From the NCBI GenBank assembly GCA_037127315.1, contig JBBBDQ010000231.1, positions 433,001-497,000 of the forward strand: a stretch of 64,000 bases of DNA, in the 5' to 3' direction. Position numbers and translations under genes: made by a program. The notes below the pieces were generated by a model that ran no database searches, was not told the DNA's origin, and was given only the letters and a program-made list of their open reading frames with translations. Within the stretch, counting starts at the first letter, position 1, and the number at the start of each line of letters is the position of its first letter. Shown here piece by piece: positions 53,090 to 64,000 of this stretch. Source of the stretch: Ascarosepion bandense. Lineage: Eukaryota > Mollusca > Cephalopoda > Sepiida > Sepiidae.

Positions 53090-53660
53090 GCCATTAAATA
53101 TTTATTCAACTAAATATGAACCACTTTGTTGCACGACCTTTGTCCATTTTTTCTTCAACTTAACGATTGCATTTCCATAACATTTCGGTGTTTTCTCGAC
53201 AAAGAACTCATTAAAGTGTTTTTTATGACATGCAAAGAATTATTTTTCACGACTCATATTATTTTGCAAGGACCTGAAAACATGAAAATCTGAGGAAGCA
53301 ATACTTGGTGAATATGTTACTTAATGCAACCCCTCCGAGCCAAGCTTTAACAATTTTTGCAGGGTAGCCATAAAAAAAATGAAAAACAAAACAAAAAACG
53401 TGAGCTCTGGCATTATTCTGATGGAAACATCACCTTTTATGCTCGCCAATTAATGGCGTTTTTATTAAATTGATGCTTTTAATTTGTTCAGCTGTGAGCA
53501 GTTCTTTTCAGAATCAGTTGACTAGTTACTTGGCAGAAACTCATCATAGAAGATTCCTGTCTAATCTCATAACCTGATCTTCTCAGGATAAAGACCTGGT
53601 TAGCTCATGTCTATTATCCCCTGAATATTTTCGCTTAACATTGTTGTAAACGGTCTATTT
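53090..53660 (-). mobile_element. Mariner-like transposase, catalytic part (decayed)
   Basis: The minus strand, through several frames, gives FYDEFLPSN, then NCSQLNKLKASI. Next is CFHQNNARAHV, matching HQDNARPHT with the second catalytic Asp changed to Asn. After a poly-T-disturbed stretch come YSPSIASSDFHVFRSLQNNM, matching YSPDIAPSDYHLFRSLQ with the third catalytic Asp changed to Ser, and FNEFFVEKTPKCYGNAIVKL, then KKKWTKVVQQSGSYLVE and a stop. The N-terminal DNA-binding domain is not recognised. Two of three catalytic residues are lost. The lineage differs from the mariner copies at 4.2 and 58.6 kb. Confidence 0.75.
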
Positions 53661-53664
53661 ATTA

Positions 53665-54630
53665 TCATTCGTTACAATTTGCTTCAAAAAGGTTGAATTT
53701 TTATTGCGTTTATACATTTTTATACTTTTTATTCAAATAATGTGTGACTCAGACATCATAGCGATCTAAGTAAAAACTATTTGGATTTTGATAGGTTTAC
53801 TGCTTCTATCAATTCTCACGTTGTGTAATGTGGGTTATTCTCAATCAATATCTTGATTTGGAGGTTATCTGTAGTGGGGATGAGGATGTGTCTAAACGTT
53901 CTTCATCGATAAGGCTACAGTCTCCAACTCTGAACATCAGAAACCACTTCCATAAAATTAGTATAAATGGTACATTCATTAGTGTTCTGTTTGCTTTACA
54001 AACGCGGTATTGGGAAACAGGCGTAGCTGCCTTAATTTTGTCCCTTTTTTAATGATATTGCAGGGTAGCAGTAGCCCTGCTATTTAGAAATTACACACTG
54101 CCTATCATTGTTTAGGTAGAGATATGTTCTAACTTCTCAGTTTGTTTGTTTTTTTTGTCGATTTTTCTCTTGGTTTTATTTAATTTTATTTTCAATTGGA
54201 AAGCTTTATGTGAAAAGTTTTACCAATACTTTAGTTGGTAATAGTTTGGTTTGTTATATACAATCAAAACTTGGTCTTTATTTTCTAATAATAGCTTAGG
54301 TACTATAATAGTAATGATATAGGTACTTTATAAAAACCTTGCAAATAACGACAAACATTTGAAACTATTAAATGGAAGGTGGATTATTTTCTTAATCCTG
54401 TAAATTAATTTTGTTCTTTACAAATTAATACCGTTATTTATTAAGCCTTTGCCAATCCGCAGTTGTTTGTTCTTCATCTTGCGTCTGGAATTTAAGCACT
54501 GCTCATTAGAAAAAAAATTATCGCAACCACGTTAATGCAAAAATGTCACTTCTTTTTTTTTACAAGAAAGTATTTTCTTTCTTCATGTTTGTTAAGTCTA
54601 GCGACATATCAACACTGGCTGCATTATATA
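53665..54630. other. No gene recognised
   Basis: A 74-codon frame at 53828-54052 has no known motif. The rest is AT-rich. Confidence 0.45.
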
Positions 54631-54635
54631 ATGTT

Positions 54636-54745
54636 GGTTTTTTAATCATTTTATCCCACGCAAGGCAATAAAGCAACTGAGAGACTAAGTGTTAGTGAGT
54701 ACGAAATAATAAGATAAAAACAGAAAACATATTTAGGAATGAGAA
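54636..54745 (-). mobile_element. LINE family J 3' tail
   Basis: ttttttaatcattttatccc then acgcaaggcaataaagcaac is the reverse complement of the J 3' terminus. No coding part is retained. Confidence 0.6.
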
Positions 54746-54749
54746 CATT

Positions 54750-55350
54750 AGACGAATTGTAGTCAAGAAATCAATTTTAACACATCTGTAACATGTGTTG
54801 ACCGCTTGATGTCAGATTAATATTTACTTAATGTTGTTCTACGGCGGCTTATCCGTAAAAGTACTTTAATATACCGTGAGTGCTTTTTATATAAATTATT
54901 TAACTACTCAGTAATCTTAAAAATTTCGAAAAATATTCGCTGTAATATAATGCTTTATTGAAGATATTTTGGCTTGAATTTTGAATTTGTTAATGTCGTC
55001 TATGAACAACCGTATCTACAAAAATTGACACATTTATGAGCATAGAGAGCATTTTAAATTATTTTTAAAATATGGCTGTTCGATAATTTGTAATATGCTT
55101 TTCCATTTATGATCAGTAAATATAGTTTTTACTTATTAATAATTATCATCTAAAAGGTGGAAAGTGATACGAAATTTTAAATGTTCTTGTAAAAAATCAT
55201 TATTGATGGAATTTATTTTTTTCTTATGTCAATAGTTTCCTTCACTCTGGAACACTAACCATCAATAAAAAAGGTATATCACTACTAATCATAGGTATAT
55301 CATACCCGATTTTGAAAATATTTTAAAAAAGTATTAAAGAGAAATTTTTG
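54750..55350. other. AT-rich, no gene recognised
   Basis: Unassigned. Confidence 0.45.
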
Positions 55351-55355
55351 TTTGA

Positions 55356-55600
55356 AATGGGCACCTCGGCGTGGTGTAATGGTTAGCAAGCTCGTCTCGC
55401 TAGAATCATTATAACTGACTAGTGCGTTCAATTCTCACTTCGTACCCCTACATACGGCCGTATGTTACGTCTAATCTACCCTTAGAAAATCGACTTCCTC
55501 CAGGTTTGGGGATTGGGCGCAAGGCTAAAACCCCTGCCCCATAAAAAACAATTTGTTAGGGAAATAGCAAAAACGCTTCCCTACACACCATTAGTTATAA
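55356..55600 (+). mobile_element. tRNA-derived SINE, family S3
   Basis: A box TGGTGTAATGG (55372-55382) within cacctcggcgtggtgtaatg and B box GCGTTCAATTCTC (55424-55436) form the head. The body has cgactt cctccaggtttggg, ggcgcaaggctaaaacccct and a terminal gggaaatagcaaaaacgctt. It differs from S1 and S2. There is no coding content. Confidence 0.7.
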
Positions 55601-55754
55601 GGAAAAGTTTATTATTTGAACTATTTTAAATGCATGTACTTCAAACTTTGTACTTTGTGTTAGCATTAACATAGTAACTGAAAAAACATTATTTAGGTAA
55701 AAAAATCAGGTACTGAAAATTGTAATTAAAATGGCATCATTTGCTCTGGGTACT

Positions 55755-58110
55755 TTTTTTTTTATTCATTTCACCCCGGGGGCTACATAACTGTATAAAG
55801 ATTAATTAGAAAAGACTGAGGAGTACAAACTAGTTACAAAGGAGCAATAGAAAGCTGAGAATGCAGGTAGAGTCCATTGGTTAATAGATGAGTATTGACA
55901 TTGCATTTAAATTTCTGGAGGTTGTAGCCGTCAAGAAAGCAAAAATATTGGAGAGTGTTCTACAGGCGAGAAGTGCGAGAGAAGAAGCTGCGGGAGTAGA
56001 ATTGTCGTCTGCATTTGACTAACCTGGCTGTGAATGGGTGGGACCCAGTTGCCAGTCTGGTTGCACGAGTAAACACCTGTTGAGGAGGCACCAGTGACTT
56101 AAGTTCGTACGAGCAGAATCCATGAAAGTATTTATAGAACAGACAAAGGGAGGCCACATTTCGACGGTGGGGAAGTGGCTGCAGTCGAGCCGCCAGATCA
56201 GTACCTATTACATTACAGACTCTCCTTTGGAAGCCTGTTGAGAACACTGAGGAAAACGGCAGGGGCGCCAGACCATAAATGGCAGCAGTACTCCATGCAC
56301 GGACGGATGGTTGACTTGTATATATGCAGGATGGATTCAGGCGGAAAAAAACATCCTGGATCGGCATATTGACCCAACCTTCTTAGCAGTAGATTTAGCT
56401 ATGGAATCAATATAGTGGTTCCATTTGAGGTCTGATGAGAGGGTAAGGCCGAGGAGGCGTAGTGTGTTGCTCTTAGGGATAATCGCTTGGTCGATGCTTA
56501 TGGGAGGCAGGAGAGGTTGCCTGTGATGATTGACAGACAAAAGCTTGGTCTTAGACGCATTGAAGTTGACAAGCCACTTGTTGCCCCAATTCACCACAGA
56601 GTATAGATCCCGTTCAATGTCAGCAGCGAGATTATGTCTGTCCGCCACGACAGGTTTCTTACTGGTGCGGGAGTATATTGTGGTGTCGTCTGCTTAGATG
56701 CCTACTTGGGAACTGATCTCATCTGGGAGGTCGTTGATGAAAATAAGGAAGAACGTCGGGTCCAGGATAGAGCCCTGTGGGACACCAGCATTCGTGCTGT
56801 AGGATGAAGAGGCATGCCCATTCAACACGACCTTCATTTTACGGTTATTTAAAAAAGATTGGATTAGGTCAAGCAGGCAACAGGTAATACCGCAACCCCG
56901 TAGTTTGCATAGGAGGCCAGAGTGCCAAACCCTGACAAAATCCTTGGAGATGTACAGAGCAACCGCGCGAGCCTTTTCAGACTCATCAAGGGCCTGGAGC
57001 AAGTACTCCGTTACGGTTGTTCGCAAATCGGCCGTGGACCTGGCAAAGCGGAAGCCGTATTGCCTGTCAGAAAAGAGTTTGTGGGCAGTCAGATGTTGGA
57101 CTATTTCAGCATTGATTATGGCCTCGAATACTTTCCTGAATATCGGTAGAAGAATAATAGGACGATAGTTGGATGTGTCCGAGGGTTCACCACAATTCTT
57201 AAATACAGGAACGACTGAGGAGAACTTCCAGCATGCAGGAAAGCAGGAAGCAGAAAGGCAGTAGTTTAACAGTTTAGAGAGGACAAGGAAAAGTTCAGGA
57301 GCAAACCTCTTAAGGACTATCACCGGGATTCCATCGTCTCAACATGCCTTATGGGGGTCGTGTTTTGACATTACTCGGGATACTACTGTTGGGGTAATAT
57401 ATACGTCGTGCAGTTTGGCCTCGGTTCTAATAGGGAAGTCGGGTGGGTGTACTCCAGATGAGTCAAATGTGGAGTTGGATGAGAATCTGCGGGCGAAGCA
57501 TTCAGCTTTGTCCTCAGATGACGTGAGAACCTCAAATTCATTGGATTAAAGGAGGCTATTGAGGATTTGCTATTGTTCAGCACTCGTTTGCAAATCCTCA
57601 AATAGTCCTTAGAGCCGAACTTGCGGTCAGCTATGTGCTGTCGCATTCTCTCGGCAAACAACCGTTTGGCGTCATTTAGGGTTCTATTGCACTCATTGCG
57701 AGCAGACGTGAACAGGCGCCTATTGTGATCAGATGACTGTTTCCGGAATAGACGGAAGTAATGCTTTCTGTGGGCAATGGCGGCTGAGCAGGCAGGAGAG
57801 AAGCCACGGAGAGGAATGAGGTTTTAGGCAATACTTCCTGGTGGGTATGAAGGCATCAATGCCAGCTTTCACCCATGAGGAGACCTCAGAGGCACAGACA
57901 TCAGCTGATAGATCGAACACTTTTCCCCAAGGGACGTCGCAGAGGAAATCGCGAAAGGCATCCCAGTCAGCTTTTTGGTATAGGTAGGATGTCCTATAGG
58001 TAGGGGGTTCCTGAGAGGAGTGAGAGTGGAAAGAAATTACTGACAGAGACTACAGCGTGGTCGGAGTTGCCGAGAGGGCAAAGCTGCGATACTTGACAGG
58101 CGTCAGGCGC
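55755..58110 (-). mobile_element. Jockey-like LINE (family J), longest copy, with reverse transcriptase
   Basis: Order on the minus strand: the endonuclease end (LGNSDHAVVSVS, 58080-58045, the SDH catalytic box); the linker (DVCASEVSSWVKAGIDAFIP, then SSPWLL); then the reverse transcriptase. An open frame at 57323-56694 begins LKRFAPELFLVLSKLLNYCL and holds SNYRPIILLPIFRKVFEAII, RQYGFRFARSTADL and GVPQGSILDPTFFLIFINDL. The LDISKAFDRVWH box reads LYISKDFVRVWH, losing two aspartates. The Y of YADD is a stop (56694-56696). The post-RT domain follows (RRVCNVIGTDLAARLQPLPH, VASLCLFYKYFHGFCS), then the 3' UTR. It is 5' truncated and inactive. Confidence 0.9.
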
Positions 58111-58139
58111 AGAGGTGAAACAAACCCATGGTTAGTGTT

Positions 58140-58490
58140 CTCGGGTTAAAATACCTTTTTTTATAAAAAAAAAGCTTTTCTAATTAAATTATTTTTTAGC
58201 TTTTTTTTTTTTTGCATTTTGATTTTGCGATTCAAGGCGGATTTTCGGGAAATAATGTTTCTTTTTTTTAATGATAATTCAAATTTTCTAAAAGTGCTTT
58301 TAAGTAACATGATCATGAAAGGGAAAAATTTTAATTTCAAACATTTCATAAAATTAAGTTAAAAGTAACAGATGTAAAACAATAAATATATTTATTCCAA
58401 GATTTACTTAAAAAATAATTTCATAGATAATTTCAGTCACTGTATAAATAGGCCATGAACGGACAATAGTGAGTTTTAGGTTTCCCAAGT
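58140..58490. other. A/T-rich, no gene recognised
   Basis: Lys/Leu-rich open frame at 58161-58349 comes from poly-A/T and is not supported. Confidence 0.5.
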
Positions 58491-58499
58491 TGAGCACTG

Positions 58500-59690
58500 A
58501 TAACCGGGGGTATTTTCAATATGAAGGGGAAGATAACACATCACTCAATAAACAACGGAACTAAAATATAAACAACAACTTTTAGGCAGAATTCAACTTT
58601 TTCATCAACAAAGTCTCCTTCTAGTGTGATGCGCTGATTCCAACGATTCTCTAACAATTCAACCATTTCTTAGTAGACAGATTTTTCTTTGGTCTCAAAA
58701 TACGCCTCAGTTTCCAATAACACTTCTTCACTGGAGCCCAATCTCTTTCTCTAGAGCATTCTTTTGAGGTCTGCAAACAACCAGTAGTCGCTGGGGATCA
58801 TATCTGGGAAATAGAGTGGATGCGAAAGCAATTCGAATTGCAATCCATGTACTTTTGACATCATTGCGATCGACTTGAGACACGGTGTGTTGTCTTGATG
58901 AATAATCACTTTTTTCTTCTTTATTTGTGACCATTTTTTGCCGATTTCTTCCTTCAAACACACCAATAATGTTATATAATATTTGATATTGATTGTTCTT
59001 TCTTTCTCAAGGTTATCGATGAACAACATAACTTGCGCATCCCAAAATACGGTGACCTCATCCATATCTGCTGATGTTTGCAACTTTGGTCACTTTGGAT
59101 GCGTTTCACATACTGCTGTCCACTCTGCTGACTGCCAATTTGACTTCGGAGTGAAGTGGTGGATCTCTGCTTCATACATTTTCACATATTTATGTAAAGA
59201 TTACTTCTCGTTGCCTTAGAATAGTTGTAAACAACGCTTTAAATCGTCAACGCGTTGTTTTTTTAATGACTGTGAGCAAACGCGGTACTCACTTTCAACA
59301 CAGCTTTTTCATTGACAAATGTTCATGCAAAATGGTGAATACACTGCCTTTTGATATATTCAACTTCTCTGCTACCTCACGCAACTTCAATTTACGGTCG
59401 TCCAAAACGAGTTTGTGGATTTCTTTCGGTGTTTTTCGGGACAACTGTCGATTTGGTGTGACCTGAGTCTTCAGCATCATTTTTGTCTGTACGACTGCTT
59501 TTAAAATTAGCATATCATTTCTTAACTGCTGTTTCCGACGGAGCATACTCTGAATAATATTTATCAATCCATTGCTTTGCTTGAACAGTATTCTTCCCAT
59601 CAGAAAACAATTCGTTATCAACACATGAAATTCAGATTTTTCCATTGTTTTGAAAATTCGCAACATTAGTTTCACTTAAATAGTTGTAAT
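58500..59690 (-). mobile_element. Mariner-like transposase, nearly full length, frameshifted
   Basis: Minus strand from ~59645: MEKSEFHVLI, the N-terminal domain in alternating frames, then a stretch of perfect reading ETPKEIHKLVLDDRKLKLRE and VAEKLNISKGSVFTILHEHL (helix-turn-helix). The first catalytic block reads YEAEIHHFTPKSNWQSAEWT, where GDE is expected, so the first Asp is lost. The second block, IIHQDNTPCLKSIAMMSKVH, keeps its Asp. The third, HPLYFPDMIPSDYWLFADLK, also keeps Asp. The C-terminus ends near 58560 (SCCLYFSSVVY). It resembles the SETMAR/Hsmar1-like mariner type. Terminal inverted repeats could not be paired with confidence. Confidence 0.85.
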
Positions 59691-59694
59691 TTTT

Positions 59695-59995
59695 AAATTA
59701 ATAATTCGATTAGGCACAAATTTTGTCACGTACCATTAAAATGTTAGTAACTTCATAGAAATTATATATTTTTTATTAGTCGGGCCATCTATATGTCACG
59801 CTCAGTACTTATCGGGTGATGCGTTACATTCTCAAAGAAAGTGGTGCTGTATGCTTGTAAGCTGTCGGTAGAGGCTTATTTAGACTTAACCCGTGCCCAG
59901 CTAAAAAAGCAAATTCACGATTTAGCTGCAATGAACTGGCTACTCTTGTCATTGTATGAAGTTACGTCACGTGTTTCATAGGACTTATTTCCAGT
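59695..59995. other. No gene recognised
   Basis: Unassigned; includes the expected 5' end of the mariner at 58.5-59.7 kb. Confidence 0.4.
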
Positions 59996-59999
59996 CATG

Positions 60000-60160
60000 T
60001 GCGGGTGGTGGAATTTATATTCCCGAGGAATGTAAGACTAGTGAGACCAATTCAAATTTCAGCCTAGTTAGATGCACTTATTTCTTCAGAAAAGGTCTGG
60101 ATCCATCTCTTCTCTCTTTAGCTAAGGATTAAATAGCTGAATGGATAGAGAAAGTAAAGC
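60000..60160 (+). mobile_element. tRNA-derived SINE, family S1, degenerate head and body
   Basis: gcgggtggtggaatttatat (altered A box), aattcaaatttcag (altered B box), then ggatccatctcttctctctt and taaggattaaatagctgaat follow the S1 order seen at 10.8 kb. It is cut before the 3' end. Confidence 0.5.
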
Positions 60161-60419
60161 CCGGAATTCCAAACCGTGTAAAATACAGTATGGAAGTACG
60201 GCATTATCTTCCCGAAGAAATTCACAGAAAATGACGGAAAAGAATCTGTTGGGGATCGTCGCTTACTGTCTGAACGTAGATTGTATTAAAAATGTTCTTA
60301 AACTAAAGGCAGACTCTTGCATTGGAGTCGATGGTAATTTTTCTAACTGAATCGGAACAATCAGCAGAGGAAGTATAAACAATTTTGCTGTGTCTTCGGT
60401 CAATGTTCCCCAATCTTAA

Positions 60420-60955
60420 CAACGTAAAATATGCAGATGACCCAGTGTTGGTAGCAGACACAGGAAGGAAAATGTAAATAACTCCTACAGAAGAAAGTAA
60501 AGAAAGGAAAGCAATGACATCGGACTAAATATAAATTGGAACACAAGCGAATCCATACTTATTAAAAGAACCGCCCAATATGTAAATTATATACTTATTA
60601 AAAGAACCGCTCAATATGTAAATTACAAATTGTAGATCTCAAAATCTAAAAGGTGCTAGAATTTAGGTGTCTGAGAAGAATTTTAACAGAAGGTGAAATG
60701 AGCGACACAAAATTCGGAGGCGCCTTGGGATAGCAAAAGAAGTTGAGATGAGTAAAATATTATTAAACAGAACAAATTAGAAACAAAGAAACAAATACTG
60801 AAATATCAGTGAAAGCTGGACAATCACTTCAAAGATGAAGGAAAAACTTGAAGCAACAAAATTTGGTTGTACAAAACGATGCGGAGAATAACTTGGACCG
60901 AATATGTAAACCAAGGCAAATTTCTAGACACAATGGCAACAAACAGAGATTTATA
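60420..60955 (+). mobile_element. RTE-type LINE, RT active site to C-terminal region (decayed)
   Basis: KYADDPVLVADTGRK (60430-60470) is the RT active-site box, with YADD intact in letter. Downstream, in changing frames, are KTECI-like traces, then an EVEMSKILLNRTN-like segment and SESWTITSKMKEKLEATKFG near 60810-60870. A duplicated 40-bp stretch (acttattaaaagaaccgc, at about 60558 and 60593) lies inside. The copy ends where a LINE J tail begins. Confidence 0.75.
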
Positions 60956-60957
60956 GT

Positions 60958-61230
60958 GTATATAAAGTCTCAACATTTTACTGTTAAAATAGGTAAATAT
61001 TCTAATAGTTTCTTTTCTATCAATTCCAACCTGTGGAACTCTCTTTCATATACTTGCTTCCCTGATAGCTACAATCTCCAAAATAAAACGTTAATTGCCA
61101 CCTTTTATCTCCTTGAATCCCATACATCTTTAATACTTTCTTCAATACCCACGGTACTCAGTTTCTTCTCTCACTGAAACCCTCTCCGCATTAGTATCGG
61201 CCTTGCATTGCCTTGGGTGGAATGATTAAA
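60958..61230 (+). mobile_element. Jockey-like LINE (family J), 3' end
   Basis: The reading KSQHFTVKIGKYSNSFFS, then NLWNSLSYTCFPDSYNLQ and a 3' UTR ending in ccttgggtggaatgattaaa. It joins the RTE fragment directly, so one LINE probably inserted into the other. Confidence 0.75.
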
Positions 61231-61234
61231 AAAA

Positions 61235-61575
61235 TGAAAAAGAATAACAAGGAAATAAGATAATGGAAATATTATTCGAGCAAATTGTTTATCAACAAAA
61301 TATTTAAAATTCTCAAAATCAGCAAAGTCAAATAAATTAACAGAGATTAGCTCGGAAACGGTGAGAAAATGCGAGAGGGAGAAAAGCAAAAGAATAATTA
61401 AATGACTAATAAAAACAAGCCAACTTTAAAGATTCTGGTGGTAAAGGAAAATCTGCAAATAAACAATTTAAGAAATGATATAGAATTATTGGAAAATAAA
61501 ATTTACCAAAGAATTTTCTACATATTTAAAACGCTTTTCAGTATTTATCTGGATATCAAAGTTCTTTCTTTCTTA
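61235..61575. other. No gene recognised
   Basis: A-rich unassigned sequence. Confidence 0.4.
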
Positions 61576-61577
61576 CT

Positions 61578-61682
61578 ATCTATCTATCTATCTATCTATC
61601 TATCTGTCTATCTAAATATGTTCATATTTATCTGTCTATCAGTTGCAACCTTTTCATTGCTATCTACCACATTATTTTTATC

Positions 61683-61767
<85 letters not shown>

Positions 61768-61843
61768 GTCTATCTACCTAGATGGATATCCTATTTCTCT
61801 CCATGACATTATTTACATATCTATCTGTTTATTAATTTCATTA

Positions 61844-61888
<45 letters not shown>

Positions 61889-62047
61889 AATATGTTCATA
61901 TTTATCTATCAGTTGCAACCTTATCATTGCTATCTATCACATTATTTTAATCTCTATCAATATATATATGCCTGTTTATCTACCAAGATGGATATCATTT
62001 CTCTCCATGACATTATTTACATATCTATCTGTTTATTAATTTCATTA

Positions 62048-62096
<49 letters not shown>

Positions 62097-62130
62097 GATC
62101 TATCTATCTATCTATCTATCTATATAGATC
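61578..62130. repeat. (CTAT)n arrays in a ~270-bp tandem unit
   Basis: Arrays at 61578-61610, 61682-61764 (with TA), 61845-61888 and 62048-62125. The spacer with aatatgttcatatttatctg, cagttgcaacctt, ccaagatggatatc and atgacattatttacatatct occurs twice (from about 61614 and 61887). Long Tyr/Ile/Ser-rich frames across it are repeat artefacts. Confidence 0.9.
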
Positions 62131-62139
62131 TATATATAT

Positions 62140-63335
62140 CACTTATTAATTTGCATTTACATAAGTCATATCTTTTGATATACAGGCTCATCGATTTTAA
62201 TAAGAAATACTGTGCCCACCAAACTTCATTCACATTAATAAATACGCACCCAGACATTTTAGTTGATATATGTTCTAAAAAAATATCATATTTTTTTAGA
62301 ATTCATAAAGGGTAAAATCCTTGTGTACAGTACATGAATTAGAAATCTTTCGACCGTGAAATATAAGTCAAACTTGAAAGAGTCTTTCTAAAATCGACGT
62401 ATCGAAAAGAAAACTAAAAAAAAAGACGTGTTCGTAAGGGAGAGAATTGGTCCACAGGCTGTGTCCGGATTTGCGCCCAAATCAATAAATGCAATCAGGA
62501 ATGGGGGACAAATTGACAGGCTTCAAAAAGAACTCGAAAATTACTAGATTAAATGATTTGTGGTTGTAGGCTTTATATCCTTTTGATGTCTTTGCTTTTG
62601 AGTAAGTAGTTTTGTATTTTTTTAGTACTGCCTTTTTCTTTTCTCTCTTCTTATTTAAATATCTTTTCTTTTATTATTTACACTTATTTATGCTTTTTTT
62701 TAATATTTACTCTTTTTAATTTTAGTTTTTTTTTCTCTCTTTATCTCCATCGTTGGAACTTTGTCGTCTTTTCCCTTTCGGTCTTTTAAAGTTGCAAGCA
62801 CTTGGCGGATGACCTTAATTCACGGTCAAGATCATGTGTCTCAAAACCGATTATGGCTTTAAGCCGAACACAAGTAAAATTCTTCTGTTACTGCTCAACA
62901 AATAAAAGACAAAAGAGCCACTCAGTGTAAAGGGTTACTGAACAATGTTATTGTTATATGTAATATGTTTCATTTTCAAGAAGTTTACGATCATGGCTCT
63001 TCACAATTCCTTGTAATTTTTTGTGAAGTTTTCATTTTTGCTCTATCTCCTAATCCTTGTTACACTGTTATGAGAAAAAACACCTTTTCCTCAGATAACG
63101 GACTCTCCCTCCTATATTAATAAAAGTTAACAAGAAGTTCATAGGAGATCTTAATTTTTCAATTAGAGTTCTGTAGAACTACTAAGCAGTTGATATTAGT
63201 CGGTAGTTAGCCGAATACTAAGGAGTCAGCTTTTAGTCGAAGATTACCAAGTTCCTAACATTTTGGGTATGTTAAGTCAATTAGCAACCGACATAGCACG
63301 ATTATAACCTCCAGTGCGAAAACTACTTCACAACA
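62140..63335. other. No gene recognised
   Basis: AT-rich. Near 62990-63015 tacgatcatggctcttcaca hints at an RTE antisense scrap, too short to call. Confidence 0.4.
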
Positions 63336-63339
63336 TACA

Positions 63340-64000
63340 CCAACCATTTACACAAGGTAGATGGTTATTGAATAATATAACGCTTCTATGTAAAATATAC
63401 CCATTCATAACTTTGGCGATTATCAGTCAGTCAGTTAAAGTGCCATACGTGATACACGCTTGGGCGATCATGTCTCGAAAGAGACATGACTGACTGGGCA
63501 GGAGATTATCCCGCAGTAGGTTGCCATTGCTTTCTGCAGTAGACTGGTTGCCGACCAAGGCTATAGAACCCAATCTGTCCTGCTATTTAACCCATAACTG
63601 GAAGGAAGAGACGGATTAATACCTTTCCCAAGGGTATTTGCGCGTAAGTGAATACAATGGATTCAACTGGAATTCGAACTCGGCTCCCCGGTTTCTCGTT
63701 CCGAGCCGATATCCATTGTACCACAACGCACATCCTGGCGATTATCACTCTCCACAATTACCTGTACTTCGTACTTTTAGAAAAGTTTACCTTTTTGATG
63801 TATCTTTTAATTCCTGTGTTGCCAACTATTTACACAAGGCAGATGGTTACTGAATAAGGTTGTTTTTCATGTAAAAGGTATCTCTTTAATACGTTAGCGA
63901 TTATGCCTACCCCTAATTTTCAGAATGTTGTAGCCTTTAGTAAAGACTGATTTTCGGATATCTCTCTCTTAATCCTTGTTGTGCCAAGTGTTCACACAAA
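63340..64000. repeat. ~160-bp tandem repeat split by a SINE
   Basis: Unit starts recur at about 63343 (ccaaccatttacacaaggta), 63822 (ccaactatttacacaaggca) and 63984 (ccaagtgttcacacaaa). The last two are 162 bp apart. The first pair is 479 bp apart, which equals one unit plus the 322 bp added by the SINE and its target duplication, within a few bases. The array runs off the window edge. Confidence 0.75.
63414..63747 (-). mobile_element. tRNA-derived SINE, family S1, full length with target-site duplication
   Basis: The 12-bp direct repeat tggcgattatca at 63414-63425 and 63736-63747 flanks a ~310-bp element. On the minus strand it starts TGTGCGTTGTGGTACAATGG (A box) and has GAGTTCGAATTCC (B box, about 63681-63669). 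The standard S1 body follows, and the 3' end is TTAACTGACTGAC. This is the best preserved S1 copy and the only insertion with an exact duplication that I could read. Confidence 0.9.

Noticed and set aside
53828..54052. 74-codon frame that looks protein-like.
   Set aside because: No motif, no neighbouring coding pattern and no recognisable family; left unassigned.
58480..59830. Terminal inverted repeats of the 58.5-59.7 kb mariner.
   Set aside because: Candidate ends (gttgagcactgataacc and its partner near 59800) match too weakly to call.

Overview
This 64 kb window looks like intergenic or intronic DNA from an animal with a large, repeat-rich, AT-rich genome, most likely a cephalopod mollusc and probably an octopus. 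The assignment is inference. It rests on the mix of RTE-type and jockey-like LINE remnants, tRNA-derived SINEs, several mariner lineages, and very abundant (TA)n, (TG)n and (GATA)n arrays. I found no convincing host protein-coding gene, rRNA operon, CRISPR array or bacterial-style operon. Nearly all readable protein is decayed transposon. All family assignments come from reading motifs by eye; no alignment or database search was run.

Layout. 0-5 kb: RTE endonuclease fragment, a Ty3/gypsy copy lacking its reverse transcriptase, a mariner fragment and a jockey-like LINE 3' end. 5-9.8 kb: GATA and TA arrays, a Tc1 remnant, an RTE linker piece, a longer IS630/Tc1/mariner transposase, and a foldback element carrying a tRNA-like core. 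10-15 kb: LINE and SINE pieces, then a 2.6 kb AT satellite that starts on a LINE tail. 15-22 kb: a 31-bp tandem repeat, two 5S-rRNA-derived SINE copies, a Helitron-like element, a SINE and an RTE 3' half. 22.8-24 kb: a Penelope-like element interrupted by an RTE 3' end. 24-30 kb: LINE, SINE and RTE fragments, a 41-bp perfect palindrome and a Tc1-type MITE. 32-36 kb: a second Helitron-like copy, a tandem pair of hammerhead-ribozyme units with a tRNA-like promoter, and a second SINE family. 36-43 kb: a CpG-rich island, a third 5S-derived SINE, an R2-like restriction-like-endonuclease LINE remnant, local duplications and a lone mariner end. 43.8-45.3 kb: a degenerate minisatellite. 46-52 kb: SINE, LINE and RTE copies, a second hammerhead locus, and a CpG-rich island with a perfect NRF1-type site. 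53-60 kb: two more mariner relatives and the longest LINE copy (2.3 kb, with reverse transcriptase). 60-64 kb: RTE and LINE pieces, GATA arrays, and a ~160-bp tandem repeat holding a SINE with a clear target-site duplication.

The most interesting system is the hammerhead/tRNA-promoter repeat at 34.0-34.4 and 48.66-48.97 kb. It has the layout of a small retrozyme-like element that could be made as a self-cleaving RNA of about 305 nt. Next comes the SINE family whose head derives from 5S rRNA. Two CpG-rich islands (38.5 and 51.9 kb) are the best candidates for host regulatory DNA.
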